DNA of 5,431 nucleotides from Lachnospiraceae bacterium (GCA_004556655.1 SFGF01000126.1:1-5431), one strand, 5' to 3'; positions 1 through 5,308 are shown, counted from the first letter of the stretch. The notes: generated by a model not told the origin, from the sequence alone. Numbers and translations are program-made.

Positions 1-83
1 CGCCTGATTCTTTCGCTTTTTGATACTCTTATTATATCACAAATCAGCCTCAACAGCTTGCACTGCAAGGATTTTTTAATTAT
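1..83. other. Sequence downstream of the truncated metallopeptidase gene; no gene seen
   Basis: The minus strand continues past the TGA without an evident continuation of the peptidase domain in any frame, and no terminator hairpin is visible. An extended -10-like TGATATAAT (complement of 31-39) is present but lacks a -35. Confidence 0.4.
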
Positions 84-818
84 TCAGCAGACATTATATA
101 AGCTCAGGATTCTTTGTCCGTCCTCAACCAGTGCCTCAGCAAATTCTGGAGTATTGGATAGATTGCTCCGATAGTTGCACGAAGCATGGTCGATCATGTG
201 AGCAAGCTCGTGGAAATAAGTTGTTCCTGCACCTCTTGGATTTGTCATATCAGAAGCTGCATTGTAGTAGACTCCTCGTGAATGCCCTATATAATTTCCC
301 GGTGAGTAATGTGCTGTCTGATCCGGTGGATATTCAGAATCTTGTATCATCAGTTTACCAGCGAAATGGTCAAACACTTCTCTGACATTCTGCTCTGCAT
401 TTTCATGGCGTTGTGATATAACAGCGATATATCCGTCTGGTGTGCTACCTTGGGTTAGCACGCCAAGGCAATACTGATAAGACGAATTACCAACATTAGG
501 TGTTTGCAGACCCTGGAGGAAAGAATTTCGTGCAGAAGGAGTGTCCAAATTAACATTATCATATTCTTGTACACTTTTGGCAAGTGAAGCAACGTATTTT
601 TCGGCCTGAAGCATAATCTGTAAAATATCATTCAGGGCTTTGTTGCAATCTTTTACGATAGTTCCCAGCTCATCGTACTTCTTGTCATTCCATCCAATTC
701 CCAATTGCTGATATTTCATCTTCACAGAACTTCTTGTAGTTTCGATAGAAGAAATGGAGGTCCGCATATTTTTCAGTATTGTCAGTAATTGAGTTGCATC
801 AGCATTTACGTTGCTCAA
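84..818 (-). CDS. WXG100-like N-terminus fused to a truncated zincin-type metallopeptidase domain; putative type VII secreted effector
   Basis: 244 residues. Residues 1-90 form two predicted amphipathic helices around a G-W43-N-D turn, like WXG100/LXG substrates of the type VII (ESX/Yuk) secretion system, and are about three-quarters identical to the upstream gene product. After a linker (about 88-115), residues 116-244 form a different domain with H203-E-L-A-H207 followed by M-I-D, the zinc-binding helix of a zincin peptidase. The context (TTYFHELAHMID) resembles anthrax lethal-factor-like/Pro-Pro endopeptidase proteins, in which a third, glutamate ligand lies several dozen residues further on. 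Here the protein stops 37 residues after H207, so that ligand is probably missing unless E225 or E228 serves. The TTG start is preferred: AGGAGGTG lies 5 bases upstream and the frame is closed just before it. It lies 19 bases after its paralogue, so the two are probably co-transcribed. The secretion role is inferred from family; the target is unknown. Confidence 0.85.
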   Translation of the reverse strand: MSNVNADATQLLTILKNMRTSISSIETTRSSVKMKYQQLGIGWNDKKYDELGTIVKDCNKALNDILQIMLQAEKYVASLAKSVQEYDNVNLDTPSARNSFLQGLQTPNVGNSSYQYCLGVLTQGSTPDGYIAVISQRHENAEQNVREVFDHFAGKLMIQDSEYPPDQTAHYSPGNYIGHSRGVYYNAASDMTNPRGAGTTYFHELAHMIDHASCNYRSNLSNTPEFAEALVEDGQRILSLYNVC

Positions 819-823
819 ACACT

Positions 824-831
824 CACCTCCT
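824..831 (-). promoter_or_regulatory. Ribosome binding site deciding a TTG start
   Basis: The minus strand reads AGGAGGTG, a near-perfect anti-16S match, 5 bases before TTG at 818. The same octamer and spacing precede the upstream paralogue, which supports the TTG start and shows that the duplicated unit includes its translation signal. Confidence 0.85.
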
Positions 832-837
832 CATTTG

Positions 838-1707
838 TTAATCATTTCGAGTGTAGCTACCTGTTACTAAAACCGGGATATATGTATCAAGCGATTGAGC
901 TGCAAGTGTTCGATGTCGCCCATCACTCTGAAATACATAATAAGAACCTACCTGCGCAACCTGGACAGGATTATTGTAATAGCTACGAATGGTATCATCT
1001 AACACTGGGTTTTGTGAAAGCTCATCCAAAGACATTCCTGACTCAGTATTTTGACGAACATCTTGGATGTGCGAAGCTCGCCTTAGAATGTTTTCTCTCG
1101 ACCATCCCTCTCGACCATTCCGTGTCCAAAATCCTTCCGGGTTCCCAAGTTCTCGGTCACTGAGATAAACTCCTTCAATATCCCTTGCTCTAACGTATAC
1201 GAGTTCTGGATTTTCATTTCGAGAAAAGGTATAGTTCCCGTTCTCCCAATAATCTCGATATTCTTCATAGTGATTTCCACGGGAAAAATATCGTTCAGCT
1301 GATAGTCTGTCTTGAACAAATGCAAGATTAGAACCAAAGGTATTTGACTCAAAGGTGGTTGTATCTGCACTTGATGGTGTAACAGCAAAACTACTGGTCT
1401 GAGGTGTGCTTGCAGATATTCCATTTGTAGATCCTAGTTGAACACTTTCGTATTCACTAAGGCTCTTGGCGAGTAAAGCCACATATTTTTCTGCTTGAAG
1501 CATAATTACCAATATGTCATTGAGAGCCTTGTTGCAGTCTCTTACAACCACGCCCAACTCGTTGTATTTTTTATCTTGCCATCCAGCACCTAACTGTTCA
1601 TATTTCATCTTTACAGATTTTTTGGTAGTTTCGATGGAGGAAATGGAATCCTGCATTTTTTTCAGCATTGCGAATAGCTGAACGGAGTCAGCATTTACCA
1701 TACTCAT
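838..1707 (-). CDS. WXG100-like N-terminus fused to a ParB/sulfiredoxin-like C-terminal domain; putative type VII secreted effector
   Basis: 289 residues from the ATG at 1707, chosen because AGGAGGTG lies 5 bases upstream; an in-frame ATG at 1773 would add 22 residues but lies inside a hairpin and has no ribosome site. Residues 1-90 are a WXG100-like helical hairpin with G-W43-Q-D at the turn, as in the downstream gene. A Ser/Thr/Asn-rich linker (about 92-125) leads to a C-terminal domain with F193-W-T-R-N-G and, near the end, a hydrophobic strand followed by D262-G-R-H-R266 and T-L-A-A-Q, then I-P-V-L-V-T-G. This strand-GRHR-helix-IPV order is typical of ParB/Srx-fold domains, including ParB-like nuclease domains found at the ends of bacterial polymorphic toxins. 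A nuclease or nucleotide-binding activity is inference. It has no transmembrane segment or signal peptide, as expected for a type VII substrate. It is the first gene of a two-gene unit; no immunity gene follows before the next start. Confidence 0.85.
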   Translation of the reverse strand: MSMVNADSVQLFAMLKKMQDSISSIETTKKSVKMKYEQLGAGWQDKKYNELGVVVRDCNKALNDILVIMLQAEKYVALLAKSLSEYESVQLGSTNGISASTPQTSSFAVTPSSADTTTFESNTFGSNLAFVQDRLSAERYFSRGNHYEEYRDYWENGNYTFSRNENPELVYVRARDIEGVYLSDRELGNPEGFWTRNGREGWSRENILRRASHIQDVRQNTESGMSLDELSQNPVLDDTIRSYYNNPVQVAQVGSYYVFQSDGRHRTLAAQSLDTYIPVLVTGSYTRND

Positions 1708-1712
1708 TTCAT

Positions 1713-1720
1713 CACCTCCT
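1713..1720 (-). promoter_or_regulatory. Ribosome binding site of the ParB-like effector gene
   Basis: The minus strand reads AGGAGGTG, 5 bases before ATG at 1707. It fixes the start 66 bases inside the longest open frame. Confidence 0.85.
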
Positions 1721-1750
1721 GGCAGCGGATTTTGTGAAGTGCAAAGCGGC

Positions 1751-1776
1751 GATGTGTCAGGAAAGTCTGACACATC
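1751..1776. repeat. 10-bp perfect inverted repeat (hairpin) in the effector leader
   Basis: GATGTGTCAG at 1751-1760 and CTGACACATC at 1767-1776 are perfect complements around a 6-base loop. There is no T-run on either side, so it does not look like an intrinsic terminator. It sits 44 bases upstream of the effector start, where it could act as an operator or as a 5'-UTR stem; which one cannot be told from sequence. Confidence 0.7.
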
Positions 1777-1792
1777 ACTGCTTCGGCAAGAT

Positions 1793-1855
1793 TTAATTTA
1801 GAGAGGAAAGAAATTGTTCCAACTCAGCAGCGGTCGGTGCAATGTACGGTTTCAT
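1793..1855 (-). CDS. Possible 20-residue peptide or gene remnant upstream of the effectors
   Basis: The frame reads MKPYIAPTAAELEQFLSSLN, with an amphipathic protein-like end. Upstream of the ATG the same frame stays open to 1918 and reads protein-like (VYFTDGVKDTYQ), with AAAGGAG at the right distance for a start near 1890, but no start codon is there (the codon is GTA). It could be a short gene whose start was mutated, the tail of a lost gene, or chance. The ATG overlaps the stop of another small ORF as ATGA. No known family recognised. Confidence 0.25.
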   Translation of the reverse strand: MKPYIAPTAAELEQFLSSLN

Positions 1856-1968
1856 CTGGTAAGTATCCTTAACACCGTCTGTGAAGTATACGCTCCTTTC
1901 TTTTTTCGTTTTGTTGGTTCATTTTCGCCAGTGTGTTCGTGTCGTTTGCTGTGACGAGAACGCAACAT
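1852..1968 (-). CDS. Doubtful 38-residue basic ORF
   Basis: The ATG at 1968 opens a 38-codon frame rich in Arg, Lys and His, with a T-K-R-K-K-K run, ending in TGA that overlaps the next ATG as ATGA. There is no Shine-Dalgarno sequence upstream; the start lies about 10 bases after a large hairpin. The AAAGGAG needed by the neighbouring frame falls inside it. It may be a leader-type ORF or chance coding in a noncoding leader; a 17-codon ORF in a third frame (1869-1922) overlaps it, which weakens each reading. Confidence 0.15.
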   Translation of the reverse strand: MLRSRHSKRHEHTGENEPTKRKKKGAYTSQTVLRILTR

Positions 1969-1977
1969 AGACACAAA

Positions 1978-2023
1978 GAAAACACAAGGGCGAGCTTGCT
2001 CGTTTATATACCCTTGTGTTTTC
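1978..2023. repeat. 13-bp perfect inverted repeat with inner palindrome; terminator- or attenuator-like hairpin
   Basis: GAAAACACAAGGG (1978-1990) pairs perfectly with CCCTTGTGTTTTC (2011-2023). The 20-base interior carries CGAGC/GCTCG (1991-1995, 1998-2002), which can form its own small stem. Read on the minus strand, the right arm runs into TTTGTG, a modest U-rich tail, so it could terminate or attenuate transcription heading for the effector genes. On the plus strand there is no T-tract. Confidence 0.65.
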
Positions 2024-2154
2024 GACTGGATATGTTAAGGTAACAAACAGTAAATGACACGTTACAGACTGCAAAATGTACCAACTGAAAAAAGAAAGAA
2101 TACCGTTGTGTGCTTTATTTCTCGATCAGCTTTTCAAACATGAGGAAAGGTTTT

Positions 2155-2206
2155 TATAAAAAAAGAGTAGTTACCGTTTTTTGGTAACTACTCTTTTCCT
2201 TTTTTA
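2155..2206. terminator. Strong bidirectional intrinsic terminator
   Basis: AAAAGAGTAGTTACC (2162-2176) and GGTAACTACTCTTTT (2184-2198) form a 15-bp perfect stem with a 7-base loop. The minus strand continues as a run of seven T (complement of 2156-2162), and the plus strand has a T-rich tail to 2205. It lies 12 bases beyond the stop of the 2211-2447 frame, so it most likely terminates that minus-strand gene and insulates the effector leader. Confidence 0.85.
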
Positions 2207-2210
2207 AGGT

Positions 2211-2447
2211 TTAAAGTCCTGGAAGTTTAGGTGTTTTGGGTATTGGTGGTGTAGGTAGCTGCAAGCTTTCCAATTTTTGTTGAATTGCTTTAAATTCAGG
2301 GGTTTCTTGGTGTTGATTTTGAACCATTTTTTGCTCTATTCTCTCCAAAGTCGGTTGAATTTCTTTCCCTGATACTTTACGATTTAATTCTCTTTCTAAG
2401 GTCTCTTTCGGACTAATGGAAGGCGTTTCTAAACTTGAATAGAAGTT
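2211..2447 (-). pseudogene. 3' end of a coiled-coil, proline-tailed protein without a usable start
   Basis: Seventy-eight open codons end in TAA at 2211 right before a strong terminator. The product is highly charged, with a predicted helix/coiled coil (KETLERELNRKVSGKEI, then LERIEQKM, then FKAIQQKLESL) and a proline-rich tail ending PKTPKLPGL. The base pattern looks coding, but the frame is closed at 2448 and has no ATG, GTG or TTG in its first 30 codons. A GAAGGAG sequence (complement of 2451-2457) precedes it at the distance expected for a real gene, so the start region has probably been damaged by a small indel near 2432-2445, or the 5' part was lost by recombination. The family was not recognised; a conjugative-element accessory protein is possible. 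Confidence 0.5.
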
Positions 2448-2659
2448 TCACTCCTTCTCTATTATAAAGCCTTATATCGCTAAATAAGCCCGTTTTATGA
2501 AGGGTTTCTAAGCTGAAATGAACGGGTTTACACCCGGCCTTGACCTCCGCCCGCTGTCCCGCTGAATGGGTGGACAAGGCGGCCAATCCCTCAAAGTGCT
2601 TGGACGCTCTCTTTCTGATTTTGGAGCGTTTCTTTTCTAAAAATTGAAATGGGCGGGAA
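2448..2659. other. GC-rich flank of the interrupted element, no convincing gene
   Basis: The stretch is clearly richer in G+C than the effector region. An 83-codon minus-strand frame (2413-2664) starts inside the IS target duplication with no ribosome site, and its composition (KKRSKIRKRA, poor periodicity) does not look like protein; two other frames are also open over much of it. A TATAAT at 2461-2466 (minus) has no -35 partner. It is best described as intergenic backbone of the element into which IS66 inserted. Confidence 0.5.
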
Positions 2660-2667
2660 GCCATTTT
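2660..2667. repeat. Left 8-bp target-site duplication
   Basis: GCCATTTT directly abuts the left IS end and is repeated exactly at 5283-5290. Eight bases is the usual IS66-family duplication length. Confidence 0.93.
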
Positions 2668-2679
2668 GTAAATGGTAAA
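2668..2679 (+). repeat. IS66 left terminal inverted repeat
   Basis: GTAAATGGTAAA matches the reverse complement of 5271-5282 at 12 of 12 positions; similarity fades inward (next bases CTACTGACG against TCACATGCG). Confidence 0.92.
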
Positions 2680-2721
2680 CTACTGACGCCCTTCACGGAA
2701 CCTGAATGATTTGAGATAATT

Positions 2722-2756
2722 GTGTAAAGTTGAAAAACTTTATCAACTTTTTACAC
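2722..2756. repeat. Hairpin in front of tnpA
   Basis: AAAGTTGA (2726-2733) pairs with TCAACTTT (2743-2750), and GTGTA (2722-2726) with TACAC (2752-2756) across a small bulge. A run of five T follows the AAC of the right arm, so on the plus strand it could act as a weak terminator against transcription entering from outside. TTGAAA at 2730-2735 lies 16 bases from a poor TACACA box at 2752-2757, so a tnp promoter may overlap it, but that match is weak. Confidence 0.55.
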
Positions 2757-2779
2757 ATTTTAAACTCAGGAGGTTCCCG

Positions 2780-3121
2780 ATGAACGAAATTCAAACTGTA
2801 ACTAAAAATGTCAGACTCCAGCAATGGATGTCCATTATCCAGGATTGCAAGTCCAGTGGACTGAAAGTTGACGATTATTGCTTGGAACACAACATTTCCC
2901 GCAATGCATATTACTATTGGCTACGTAAAGTAAAGGAAGCAGCAATCGAACAGTCTGGCAGTTTATTCGCAGAAGTAAATCCGTCCTTCACAGCAGTAAC
3001 ACCGGGGTGTTCCGGTGCATCATCTGTTTCCATCTGTCTTGGTGATGCAGTCATTCATGTAAACGAAGGTACTTCCGGGCATCTGCTTCATACGGTAATC
3101 GAGGCAGTCAGAAATGCTTAA
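2780..3121 (+). CDS. tnpA: IS66-family accessory protein TnpA (helix-turn-helix)
   Basis: 113 residues. The ATG at 2780 is chosen because AGGAGG (2768-2773) lies 6 bases before it; an upstream in-frame ATG at 2720 falls in the hairpin. Residues about 12-52 form a helix-turn-helix of the Tnp/OrfA type: W16 in the first helix, then SGLKVDDYCLEHNIS and the recognition helix R41-N-A-Y-Y-Y-W47-L-R-K. The C-terminal half is less conserved, ending in a hydrophobic helix (HLLHTVIEAVRNA). TnpA is one of three proteins required for IS66 transposition and presumably binds the IS ends. It overlaps tnpB by 8 bases, indicating translational coupling. Confidence 0.92.
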   Translation: MNEIQTVTKNVRLQQWMSIIQDCKSSGLKVDDYCLEHNISRNAYYYWLRKVKEAAIEQSGSLFAEVNPSFTAVTPGCSGASSVSICLGDAVIHVNEGTSGHLLHTVIEAVRNA

Positions 3122-3473
3122 CGACTTAACAGGATTCAAGCACATCTACATAGCCTGTGGACACACAGACTTACGCCTTGGTATTGACGGTCTTGCCACA
3201 ATCGTGCAACAGGAATTCCATTTGGACCCAACCGCTGAAGGAAGTATTTTTCTCTTCTGTGGAAGAAGGAACGATCGGATTAAAGCTTTGCTTTATGAAG
3301 GTGATGGATTCCTCTTGCTTTACAAGCGCCTCTCCGATGGTAAATTCCGATGGCCTCGTAATGAGTCCGAGGTAAAAAGCATTACCATGCAACAGTACAG
3401 ATGGCTGATGGATGGCCTGGCTATTGAGCAGAAATCCGTAATCAAACGTAAGAAAATCAAACATATTCTCTGA
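3114..3473 (+). CDS. tnpB: IS66-family accessory protein TnpB (Orf2)
   Basis: 119 residues, the normal length for the IS66 Orf2 family. Conserved blocks are all present: T18-D-L-R21 with G23 and D25-G-L, then F48-C-G-R-R-N-D-R-I-K57, L-L-Y-E-G-D-G, and F78-R-W-P81. The ATG overlaps the tnpA stop (ATGCTTAA), and GAGG (3101-3104) lies 9 bases upstream. The biochemical role of this protein is not settled, but it is needed for IS66-type transposition. The C-terminus is strongly basic (KRKKIKH). Confidence 0.93.
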   Translation: MLNDLTGFKHIYIACGHTDLRLGIDGLATIVQQEFHLDPTAEGSIFLFCGRRNDRIKALLYEGDGFLLLYKRLSDGKFRWPRNESEVKSITMQQYRWLMDGLAIEQKSVIKRKKIKHIL

Positions 3474-3501
3474 TTCCCGACCACCTTAACAACCGAATAA
3501 A

Positions 3502-3546
3502 AAAGTTGTCCCAACGTTGGAATTTCAGCAACTTTCCTCTTTTTTT
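3502..3546 (+). terminator. Terminator-like hairpin between tnpB and tnpC
   Basis: AAAGTTG (3502-3508) pairs with CAACTTT (3529-3535), enclosing a second palindrome CCAACGTTGG (3511-3520); seven T (3540-3546) follow after four bases. It may reduce read-through from tnpAB into tnpC. The stem is only 7 bp and AT-rich, so termination would be partial. Confidence 0.5.
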
Positions 3547-3559
3547 GTTGCTTGAAATA

Positions 3560-3568
3560 TGGTATAAT
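3560..3568 (+). promoter_or_regulatory. Extended -10 promoter element for tnpC
   Basis: TGGTATAAT is a perfect extended -10 (TGnTATAAT). No good -35 lies at 16-18 bases, where the sequence is a T-run. The predicted start point, about 7 bases past the box, coincides with the tnpC ATG at 3575, which would give a leaderless or nearly leaderless mRNA. Confidence 0.5.
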
Positions 3569-3574
3569 TTAGTC

Positions 3575-5221
3575 ATGGAAAAGAGAACTATACTGACAGA
3601 GGAACAACTGAATCATGTACCAAAGGATGTGCTGATTGCAATGTATGTGCAGCTTTCAGAGACCATGAATCGTGTTGCTGAACAAAATGCGCAGCTCCTT
3701 CAGCAGGTTTCAAATCTGGAAGAAAAGATTGACATCCTTACACAGCGCTACTACGGAAGGAAAACGGAAAAGGCATCGGAGATTGACGGCCTGCAGCTTT
3801 CCTTTGATTTTGATGCAGATAATGCACTGAATGAAGCGGAGTATATTCTCGATTCTTCCTCTGAAGCTACTGCGGAAAATGATAAACAGCCTGTCCGTAA
3901 ACGTACAAAGCGTAAAGGTAAACGTAAATCAGACATGCAGCATCTGGAAACTGTCATTGATGAACATACTATCCCGGAAGAAAAGCTGGCTGAATATTTT
4001 CCACACGGATATGATATACTTCCGCATAACACCTATTACACCGTTGAATATATCCCCGCAAAATTCATTGAACATGAACACCATGTATTTAAATATGCAG
4101 GGAAACGAGGAGAAGGTATCCTTGTAGCGGATGCACCGGAGAAGCTTCTTCCTAACAGTATCCTGACACCAAGTCTGGCTGCCGGTGTTTTCTGTTCAAA
4201 ATATCTGAATGCAGTTCCACTGACACGCCTTGCGGAAGATTTTGAAAGGCTTGACATGAATATTTCACGTCAGACCCTTGCAAACTGGATGATTACCATC
4301 TCTGACCGGTATTTGGAGCTCATTTACCGCAGAATGCATCAGGAAATACTGAAAAGCAGATTGATTCACTGCGATGAAACACCATTTAAACTGGTCGTTC
4401 CCGGAAAGAAACCAAACAGCAAGGCATATATGTGGGTATACCATACCATGGAAACCTATGGCTCACATCCAATTTTCCTTTACGACTATCAGGGTGGCAG
4501 AAGCTCTGATATACCAAGAGAATTCCTGAAGGGTTACAAAGGTGTTCTTGTTACCGACGGATACCAGGTATATCACAAGCTTGCAAATGAACGACCTGAT
4601 GAGCTAAAGGTGGCGGGCTGCTGGGCACACTGCAAACGGAAGTTTGACGATGTGCTAAAGGCACTTAAAGCATCCAATCCGAGAGGGTCTGTGGCAGCAG
4701 AAGCACATAAACGTATTGCTGCAATTTATCATGTCGACAACATGTACAAGACAGCCTCGGACGAAGAACGGCTGGATAATCGACAGAATTCCGTGAAACC
4801 TCTGGTTGATGCATTTTTCAGCTGGATAAAATCTATTGACACCGCCTGTTTGGATAAAAGCGGTGCGCTTTATGGTGCAATCAATTATGCAGTCAACCAG
4901 GAGCCGTATCTGAGAGCATTTCTTGACAATCCGATTATTCCACTTGATAACAACGATGCGGAACGCAGTATAAAAAAATTCTGTGTGGGTAAACATAGCT
5001 GGCATATTATCGCTTCCAAGCGTGGTGCCAAGGCTAGTGCCATCCTATACAGCATCGCTGAGACTTCCAAGGCTAACGGGCTGAAACCGTATGAATATTT
5101 CAAGTACTTGCTCGAACGAATGCTTGTGCATTTGGATGACAAGCCATCCGATTACATTGACGATCTGTTGCCATGGTCAGATAAGATACCTGAATATTGC
5201 AGGTTAAATAAATTCGAATAA
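3575..5221 (+). CDS. tnpC: IS66-family DDE transposase TnpC
   Basis: 548 residues, full length for the family. Residues 1-62 include a leucine-zipper-like coiled coil (LSETMNRVAEQNAQLLQQVSNLEEKIDIL) then the conserved YYGRKTEK. A basic stretch (about 105-120) precedes the region where most relatives carry a zinc finger; here there is no cysteine before C207, so that finger is missing its ligands. The catalytic core has D267 in HCDETPF, D328 in LVTDGYQVYH and E463 in NNDAERSIK, the DDE triad, with C349-W-A-H-C-K-R-K-F after the second Asp. A typical IS66 C-terminal helix region follows (YSIAETSKANGLKPYEYFKYLLE). The enzyme would cut and join the IS ends. ATG 3575 was chosen because it matches family starts, although no Shine-Dalgarno precedes it; a TTG at 3506 in the same frame lies in a hairpin. 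Confidence 0.95.
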   Translation: MEKRTILTEEQLNHVPKDVLIAMYVQLSETMNRVAEQNAQLLQQVSNLEEKIDILTQRYYGRKTEKASEIDGLQLSFDFDADNALNEAEYILDSSSEATAENDKQPVRKRTKRKGKRKSDMQHLETVIDEHTIPEEKLAEYFPHGYDILPHNTYYTVEYIPAKFIEHEHHVFKYAGKRGEGILVADAPEKLLPNSILTPSLAAGVFCSKYLNAVPLTRLAEDFERLDMNISRQTLANWMITISDRYLELIYRRMHQEILKSRLIHCDETPFKLVVPGKKPNSKAYMWVYHTMETYGSHPIFLYDYQGGRSSDIPREFLKGYKGVLVTDGYQVYHKLANERPDELKVAGCWAHCKRKFDDVLKALKASNPRGSVAAEAHKRIAAIYHVDNMYKTASDEERLDNRQNSVKPLVDAFFSWIKSIDTACLDKSGALYGAINYAVNQEPYLRAFLDNPIIPLDNNDAERSIKKFCVGKHSWHIIASKRGAKASAILYSIAETSKANGLKPYEYFKYLLERMLVHLDDKPSDYIDDLLPWSDKIPEYCRLNKFE

Positions 5222-5228
5222 TTAATAT

Positions 5229-5256
5229 CCGCCGCCCATGTCGGCGGCATTTTTTT
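5229..5256 (+). terminator. Intrinsic terminator after tnpC
   Basis: GCCGCC (5231-5236) pairs with GGCGGC (5243-5248) around a 6-base loop, followed by seven T (5250-5256). It lies 7 bases after the tnpC stop and inside the IS, so it ends the transposase transcript. Confidence 0.85.
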
Positions 5257-5270
5257 AACCCCGCATGTGA

Positions 5271-5282
5271 TTTACCATTTAC
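5271..5282 (-). repeat. IS66 right terminal inverted repeat
   Basis: TTTACCATTTAC is the exact reverse complement of 2668-2679 and directly abuts the right target duplication. Confidence 0.92.
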
Positions 5283-5290
5283 GCCATTTT
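5283..5290. repeat. Right 8-bp target-site duplication
   Basis: GCCATTTT, identical to 2660-2667. Confidence 0.93.
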
Positions 5291-5292
5291 AG

Positions 5293-5304
5293 GGCTTTCC
5301 CGCC
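5293..5304. repeat. Right arm of a hairpin split by the IS
   Basis: GGCTTTCCCGCC pairs with GGCGGGAAGCC at 2652-2662 (one bulged base). With the IS and one target copy removed the arms lie 5-7 bases apart, and on the minus strand are followed by CATTTCAATTTTT, so they formed a terminator-like hairpin before the insertion. Confidence 0.7.
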
Positions 5305-5308
5305 TTGA

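Larger units (their letters stand above)
2668..5282 (+). mobile_element. Complete IS66-family insertion sequence (2,615 bp)
   Basis: The ends begin GTAA, as in the IS66 family, with 12 perfectly matching terminal bases (GTAAATGGTAAA), and an exact 8-bp duplication, GCCATTTT, on both sides. Inside are the three standard genes tnpA, tnpB and tnpC in order on the plus strand, all intact, with hairpins before tnpA, between tnpB and tnpC, and after tnpC. The length matches a full three-gene IS66 element. Perfect flanking duplications and uninterrupted genes suggest a fairly recent insertion that may still be active. No passenger gene is present. Confidence 0.95.

Noticed and set aside
31..39. Extended -10 (TGATATAAT) on the minus strand near the left edge
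   Set aside because: No recognisable -35, and no gene visible downstream inside the window.
789..1163. Plus-strand 124-codon ORF opposite the effectors
   Set aside because: Antisense shadow of the two well-supported minus-strand genes, with no start signals.
1869..1922. 17-codon ORF (MNQQNEKRKER...) in a third frame of the leader
   Set aside because: No ribosome site, very short, and overlapped by other doubtful frames.
1978..2023. CRISPR-type repeat or tRNA
   Set aside because: It is a single inverted repeat with no direct-repeat array and no cloverleaf pattern.
2461..2466. TATAAT on the minus strand upstream of the 2211-2447 frame
   Set aside because: No -35 at 16-18 bases, and the predicted start would fall within the ribosome site.
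2413..2664. 83-codon minus-strand ORF with ATG next to the IS
   Set aside because: Its ATG lies in the IS target duplication with no ribosome site, the composition is not protein-like, and competing frames are open; it overlaps the better-supported 2211-2447 frame.
3506..3574. Longer tnpC starting at TTG 3506
   Set aside because: The added residues are hydrophobic and unlike family N-termini, the codon lies in the hairpin stem, and there is no ribosome site.
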